A program made the position numbers and the translations under genes. Of a stretch of 8,040 nt of DNA, positions 4,917 through 8,040 are shown piece after piece. Under the pieces are notes generated by a model. The model was not told the origin of the DNA. It made no database searches and saw only the letters and a program-made list of their open reading frames with translations. Each line of letters starts with the position of its first letter. The first letter of the stretch is position 1. The stretch is from positions 1 to 8,040 of the forward strand of contig JAUILW010000127.1 of the NCBI GenBank assembly GCA_030432795.1, in the 5' to 3' direction. This stretch comes from Gammaproteobacteria bacterium. GTDB lineage: Bacteria > Pseudomonadota > Gammaproteobacteria > Pseudomonadales > Azotimanducaceae.

Positions 4917-6768
4917 CTTTCCTCACCCGATTCTTGCGCGGAGCAGACTCCGCCTCCGCATTGTCCCGACGAGGCTTCTTCGCGTGTGCCGCAGGCTTTT
5001 TCTGCTGAGCAGCAGTCTCTTTCTGCCGAGCCGCAGGCTTTTTATGTGGAGCCGCAGGCTTTTTATGTGGAGCCGCAGGCGCTGCCTCAAGCCGGGTGAT
5101 GTTGAGCTGTCGCCCACATACCCAGGCTTTGCGCAGGTCCTTATAGATGTCCTTCGGCATGCCCACCGGCAGCTCCACAAAGGATTGCGTTTCACCGATC
5201 TCGATCTGGCCAATGTGCTCCGCATCGAGGCCCGCTTCGTTGGCAATGGCGCCGACGATGTTGCGCGGCTCCACCCCGTGCTCACGGCCAACCTCGAGCC
5301 GAAACCGCTCCATGTCGATCGACGGCTCGGGCCGCCGACGTTCGGACGACGACGGCTTGTCCGCACGACGCTTCTTCTTCGTCGCCTCCGGCGCACGTTC
5401 GTGACGCATCTCGCTGTCCGGACGCCGCTTCTCCATACGGCCAGCCTCCAGCAATAGCGGCCGGTCACCGATGCACATCGCCGCCAGCGCGGCTGCAATA
5501 TCCTGCGCAGGCACGTCGTGCTCATGCTGGTACTGCTCGACGATGCTGCGCACGAACGCCAGCTCACCGGCGGCAAGTGTGTCGGTGATGCGTTGTTTGA
5601 AGTCCGCGATGCGCTTGTTGTTGACCGTTTCGGTGGTGGGCAGCTCCAGCGGCTCGATACGCTGACGGGTAGCACGCTCGATCGCCTGCAGCATGCGCCG
5701 CTCACGGGGTGCGACAAAGAGAATCGCATCTCCCTGCCGTCCCGCCCGTCCGGTGCGGCCGATGCGGTGTATATAGGCTTCGGTGTCGTATGGAATGTCG
5801 TAGTTGATGACGTGACTGATGCGATCCACATCCAGGCCGCGGGCCGCTACGTCGGTGGCCACGAGGATATCGAGCCCGCCCTTCTTCAACCGATCCACCA
5901 TCTGCTCGCGGTGCTTCTGCGCCATGTCGCCGTTCATCGCCGACGCCGCATAGCCACGGGCCTCAAGGCGCTCGGCCAGTTCGACGGTGGCGTTCTTCGT
6001 GCGCACGAAGATGAGCACCCCATCATGCCGCTCCGCCTCCAGGATGCGGGTCAGTGCGTCCAGCTTATGCAGGCCGCCCACGAGCCAGAAGCGCTGACGG
6101 ATGGTCTGGGCCGTCGCAGTCTTGCTGTGAATCGAAACTTCCTGCGGATCGTTGAGATGGCGCCGAGCGATCCGTTCGATCTCCCGCGGCATGGTGGCGG
6201 AGAACAGCGCCATCTGACGATTGGCCGGTGTCTGCTCCAGTATCCACTCCACCTCATCGATGAAGCCCATGCGCAGCATCTCATCCGCTTCGTCGAGCAC
6301 CAGCGCCTGCAACCCACCGAGCACCAGCGTACCGCGACGCATGTGATCCATGATCCGCCCCGGCGTACCCACCACCACGTGCACACCACGCTTGAGCTGA
6401 CGCAGCTGGCCGCCGTAATCCTGCCCGCCATACACAGGCAACACGTGAAAACCTGAGATGTGGGACGCGTAGCGTTGAAACGCCTCGGCGACCTGGATAG
6501 CCAACTCCCGCGTGGGCACCAGTGTCAGCACCTGTACGGCGCTGTTTTTGATATCTACCCGCGAGATCAGCGGCAGCGCGAAGGCGGCCGTCTTACCGGT
6601 ACCGGTCGGCGCGTGTCCCAGCAGGTCCTTGCCCTGCATGAGCAGCGGAATAGCGCCGGCCTGAATGGGCGAAGGTGATTCGTAGCCGACCGCCTCGAGC
6701 GCGCGGAGAAGTTCAGCAGGGAGGTCGAGGTCGCGAAAGGAAATCGCGTCGGCATCGGGCGTTGGCAT
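4906..6768 (-). CDS. deaD: DEAD-box ATP-dependent RNA helicase, DeaD/CsdA-like
   Basis: This 620-residue cytoplasmic helicase would unwind structured RNA in ribosome assembly, mRNA decay or cold adaptation. All core motifs are intact: Q motif 'SPSPIQ' (31-36), Walker A 'APTGTGKT' (53-60), 'PTRELAIQ' (85-92), 'TPGRI' (135-139), DEAD (159-162), SAT (190-192), 'LIFVRTK' (252-258), 'TDVAARGLDV' (305-314) and 'HRIGRTGRAGR' (334-344). A linker of about 120 residues, ending in a basic stretch (447-480), leads to a DbpA-type RNA-binding domain at about 486-562 ('RFRLEVGREHGVEPRNIVGAI'). The tail (566-620) is a Lys/Pro/Ala repeat. I prefer the ATG at 6768 over an in-frame TTG at 6804, because AGGA lies six bases before the ATG and the TTG sits inside a hairpin. 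It is monocistronic, with a plausible promoter at 6836-6864. The name deaD is by architecture; CsdA is the same protein. Confidence 0.93.
   Translation of the reverse strand: MPTPDADAISFRDLDLPAELLRALEAVGYESPSPIQAGAIPLLMQGKDLLGHAPTGTGKTAAFALPLISRVDIKNSAVQVLTLVPTRELAIQVAEAFQRYASHISGFHVLPVYGGQDYGGQLRQLKRGVHVVVGTPGRIMDHMRRGTLVLGGLQALVLDEADEMLRMGFIDEVEWILEQTPANRQMALFSATMPREIERIARRHLNDPQEVSIHSKTATAQTIRQRFWLVGGLHKLDALTRILEAERHDGVLIFVRTKNATVELAERLEARGYAASAMNGDMAQKHREQMVDRLKKGGLDILVATDVAARGLDVDRISHVINYDIPYDTEAYIHRIGRTGRAGRQGDAILFVAPRERRMLQAIERATRQRIEPLELPTTETVNNKRIADFKQRITDTLAAGELAFVRSIVEQYQHEHDVPAQDIAAALAAMCIGDRPLLLEAGRMEKRRPDSEMRHERAPEATKKKRRADKPSSSERRRPEPSIDMERFRLEVGREHGVEPRNIVGAIANEAGLDAEHIGQIEIGETQSFVELPVGMPKDIYKDLRKAWVCGRQLNITRLEAAPAAPHKKPAAPHKKPAARQKETAAQQKKPAAHAKKPRRDNAEAESAPRKNRVRKVRP
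4967..5080 (-). repeat. 21-bp tandem repeats coding the helicase's basic tail
   Basis: Four 21-base units run 4988-5008, 5009-5029, 5030-5050 and 5051-5071, with a partial unit at 5072-5080 and a decayed copy near 4967-4987. The two units at 5030-5071 are identical base for base. They encode five seven-residue repeats at 566-600 of the helicase: APHKKPA, APHKKPA, ARQKETA, AQQKKPA and AHAKKPR. Such Lys-Pro-Ala repeats resemble histone H1-like and AlgP-like tails and probably bind nucleic acid. Identical neighbouring units point to recent duplication and to likely length variation between strains. Confidence 0.85.
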
Positions 6769-6774
6769 GAGGTG

Positions 6775-6778
6775 TCCT
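6775..6778 (-). promoter_or_regulatory. Ribosome binding site of the helicase gene
   Basis: AGGA on the minus strand lies six bases before the ATG at 6768 and four bases after the end of the leader hairpin. It favours this ATG over the TTG at 6804. Confidence 0.6.
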
Positions 6779-6782
6779 GATA

Positions 6783-6813
6783 GCCCCCCGATGGCCTCCG
6801 CCAATCACGGGGC
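6783..6813 (-). promoter_or_regulatory. Leader hairpin directly upstream of the helicase ribosome site
   Basis: In the transcript GCCCC pairs with GGGGC, then after a two-by-two internal loop GAU pairs with AUC and GGC with GCC, with one bulged U and a GGAG apical loop. That makes 11 pairs, mostly G-C, within 31 bases, ending four bases before the AGGA ribosome site. The GGAG loop itself resembles a ribosome site. Position and strength suggest control of translation or of message stability; whether the helicase acts on its own leader is only a guess. Confidence 0.5.
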
Positions 6814-6835
6814 GCCGAGGGAAAGGCGGTGGCGC

Positions 6836-6864
6836 ACAATACAGATGCCCGCGCGCCACGACAA
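6836..6864 (-). promoter_or_regulatory. Promoter of the helicase gene
   Basis: On the minus strand TTGTCG (6859-6864) and TATTGT (6836-6841) each match four of six sigma-70 positions with a 17-base spacer. The start would be near 6829, giving a leader of about 60 bases that contains the hairpin at 6783-6813. Confidence 0.45.
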
Positions 6865-6953
6865 CCGCAATCTTTCAGGACGCTACATCGAAGCTAGTCC
6901 ACTGCAGGCTTCGCTCCAGACCACAGTGGCCGTCCGGTAGTATGCTGCGCGGT

Positions 6954-8040
6954 ATGAACCTGCTGACAAAACGCGCAATAACCGCAACCTTCAAGTTGGT
7001 TGTCGGCGCGCTCTCCATCGCTTCGGTCGGCCTCGGTGGGGGCCACGCATTCAGCGCCGCTGCCGACGCACCGACCGCTCACCCGGTAAACGACAACCGT
7101 CAGGAATTTGACGCATTTGCTCGTCGCTTCAGGCTGGAGCAGAAAATACCCAGCCTGTCGATCGCCATCTCCCGGGGCGATGAGGTGCTCTTTGCCGGCG
7201 CCTATGGGTACCAGGACCACGACGCCGAGGAACCCACCACAACCGATACGAGCTATCTGGCCGCATCGATCACCAAAACGTTCACCGCCGTAACACTCCT
7301 GGCGATGGAAGCTGACGGGCACATCAGCCTCAACGACGACTTTACGGAGTTCACCGAATGGGACCGCCGGTGCAAGTGGCTGCTGCAGTCAGGGGTGATC
7401 TTCGGTGGCGCGACGATCGATGGCCTGACCATTCCGAAGATCGATTGCGACGCCCGCATCACACTCGAACACGTGCTCTCGCACCGGGTAAACGGCGTGC
7501 CGGGCGCAGACTTCATCTACAACCCGATCGTGTTCGGAAGGCTGTCGAACTACATTGAGGAGCGAACCGGCCGGTCGTGGCGATCGTGGATGCGCGCCTA
7601 CGTTTTCCAACCCGCCGGGCTGGAAGGCATAGCCGCCGGCTGGCGGGATCAGGCAGGTGCAGGCGTGCTGACGCACTTCGCACCACCGTTCAAACGTGTC
7701 GATCCTTCTGTCGACAGCGATGGACTGGTGTCATCAGCCCTGCCGAACACCGAGTTGAACGCAAGCTCTGGCATCATCGCCTCTCCCGCGGCATTAGCGA
7801 GGTACGGTGTGGCGCTGAGTCGGGGTGAGATCCTGCCGCCGAAACTCCTGGAGCGCATGTGGAGTCCAACCGCAGGCGCAGACGGCGCACCGGAACCCTA
7901 CGGGCTCGGGTGTTATGTCGAGCAGATCAACGGCCGCAGAGTTGTCTGGCACGGCGGCTGGTGGCCTGACGCTTACGCCGGGATGCTCGTCATGGTGCCG
8001 GATGAGGCGCTGGTTTTCGTTGCGCTGGGAAACAGCGATG
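6954..8040 (+). CDS. Exported serine hydrolase, class C beta-lactamase/PBP fold, 3' end outside the window
   Basis: At least 362 residues run to the right edge without a stop, so the gene is cut. A basic start and hydrophobic stretch (about 11-30) form a signal peptide with a likely cut near 'AFSAAADA' (32-39); there is no lipobox. The nucleophile motif is Ser105-Ile-Thr-Lys108 in 'AASITKTF', and the third motif is His333-Gly-Gly335 in 'VWHGGWW'. The second motif, normally Tyr-x-Asn, appears as Tyr189-Asn-Pro191 in 'FIYNPIVFGRL', so the canonical Asn is missing or shifted. An insertion between about 133 and 168, before 'ITLEHVLSH', carries Cys140 and Cys165, which could pair in the periplasm. 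The ATG at 6954 (another in frame at 6942) has no good ribosome site. The family includes esterases, peptidases and beta-lactamases; the substrate here is unknown. Confidence 0.85.
   Translation, partial: MNLLTKRAITATFKLVVGALSIASVGLGGGHAFSAAADAPTAHPVNDNRQEFDAFARRFRLEQKIPSLSIAISRGDEVLFAGAYGYQDHDAEEPTTTDTSYLAASITKTFTAVTLLAMEADGHISLNDDFTEFTEWDRRCKWLLQSGVIFGGATIDGLTIPKIDCDARITLEHVLSHRVNGVPGADFIYNPIVFGRLSNYIEERTGRSWRSWMRAYVFQPAGLEGIAAGWRDQAGAGVLTHFAPPFKRVDPSVDSDGLVSSALPNTELNASSGIIASPAALARYGVALSRGEILPPKLLERMWSPTAGADGAPEPYGLGCYVEQINGRRVVWHGGWWPDAYAGMLVMVPDEALVFVALGNSD

Noticed and set aside
5518..6456. Plus-strand open frame of 312 codons opposite the helicase
   Set aside because: It mirrors the helicase motifs, has no family features of its own and no ribosome site.
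6769..6804. Helicase start at the TTG at 6804
   Set aside because: The TTG is buried in the leader hairpin, and AGGA is well placed for the ATG at 6768; the GGAG hairpin loop lies too close to the TTG and on the wrong side.
6894..7322. Minus-strand open frame of 142 codons at the start of the serine hydrolase
   Set aside because: It is antisense to the signal peptide and SxxK region and shows no recognisable motif.
1..8040. CRISPR arrays, tRNA or rRNA genes, insertion sequences, phage attachment sites, defence islands
   Set aside because: No spaced identical repeats, cloverleaf with CCA end, transposase motifs or flanking target duplications were seen on either strand.

Overview
The window looks like ordinary chromosomal DNA from a GC-rich proteobacterium, most likely a gammaproteobacterium. 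That rests on the overall style of the proteins: a HLD-I type haloalkane dehalogenase, a DUF2167 protein, a DeaD/CsdA-like helicase and a 'GHPYGMSG' thiolase. No rRNA, tRNA, phage, IS or CRISPR signature is visible, and the species cannot be fixed from the sequence alone.

Layout, left to right. (1) 1-698, plus strand: the 3' part of a nucleotidyltransferase-fold protein that enters from outside the window. (2) 740-2555, minus strand: a tight two-gene operon, a thiolase followed 10 bases later by a glutathione S-transferase-like protein whose ribosome site overlaps the thiolase stop codon. A hairpin (695-722) sits where this operon converges on gene 1. (3) 2671-3747, plus strand: a haloalkane dehalogenase-family alpha/beta hydrolase with an enlarged cap, divergent from the thiolase. 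The 115-base divergent region has a consensus TATAAT covered by a 21-bp inverted repeat, a good candidate operator. (4) 3748-3951: a 204-base intergenic stretch with a CGTAGTT triplet repeat, a weak promoter, a stem-loop and a sequence strikingly like the E. coli lac operator. (5) 3952-4893, plus strand: a secreted or membrane-anchored DUF2167 protein. (6) 4906-6768, minus strand, convergent by 12 bases: a 620-residue DEAD-box RNA helicase with a DbpA-type RNA-binding domain and a basic seven-residue-repeat tail. Its leader contains a promoter and a strong hairpin next to the ribosome site. (7) 6954 to the right edge, plus strand: a secreted serine hydrolase of the class C beta-lactamase / penicillin-binding fold, cut off by the window end.

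Functionally, the thiolase, GST and dehalogenase form the only group that hangs together: dehalogenation or hydrolysis, glutathione chemistry and thiolytic cleavage of an acyl-CoA, possibly controlled from one shared operator. This is an inference from position; no substrate is visible. The remaining genes look like separate transcription units. I do not see a clear undescribed system. The best leads are the divergent operator, the helicase leader hairpin and the lac-operator-like site.
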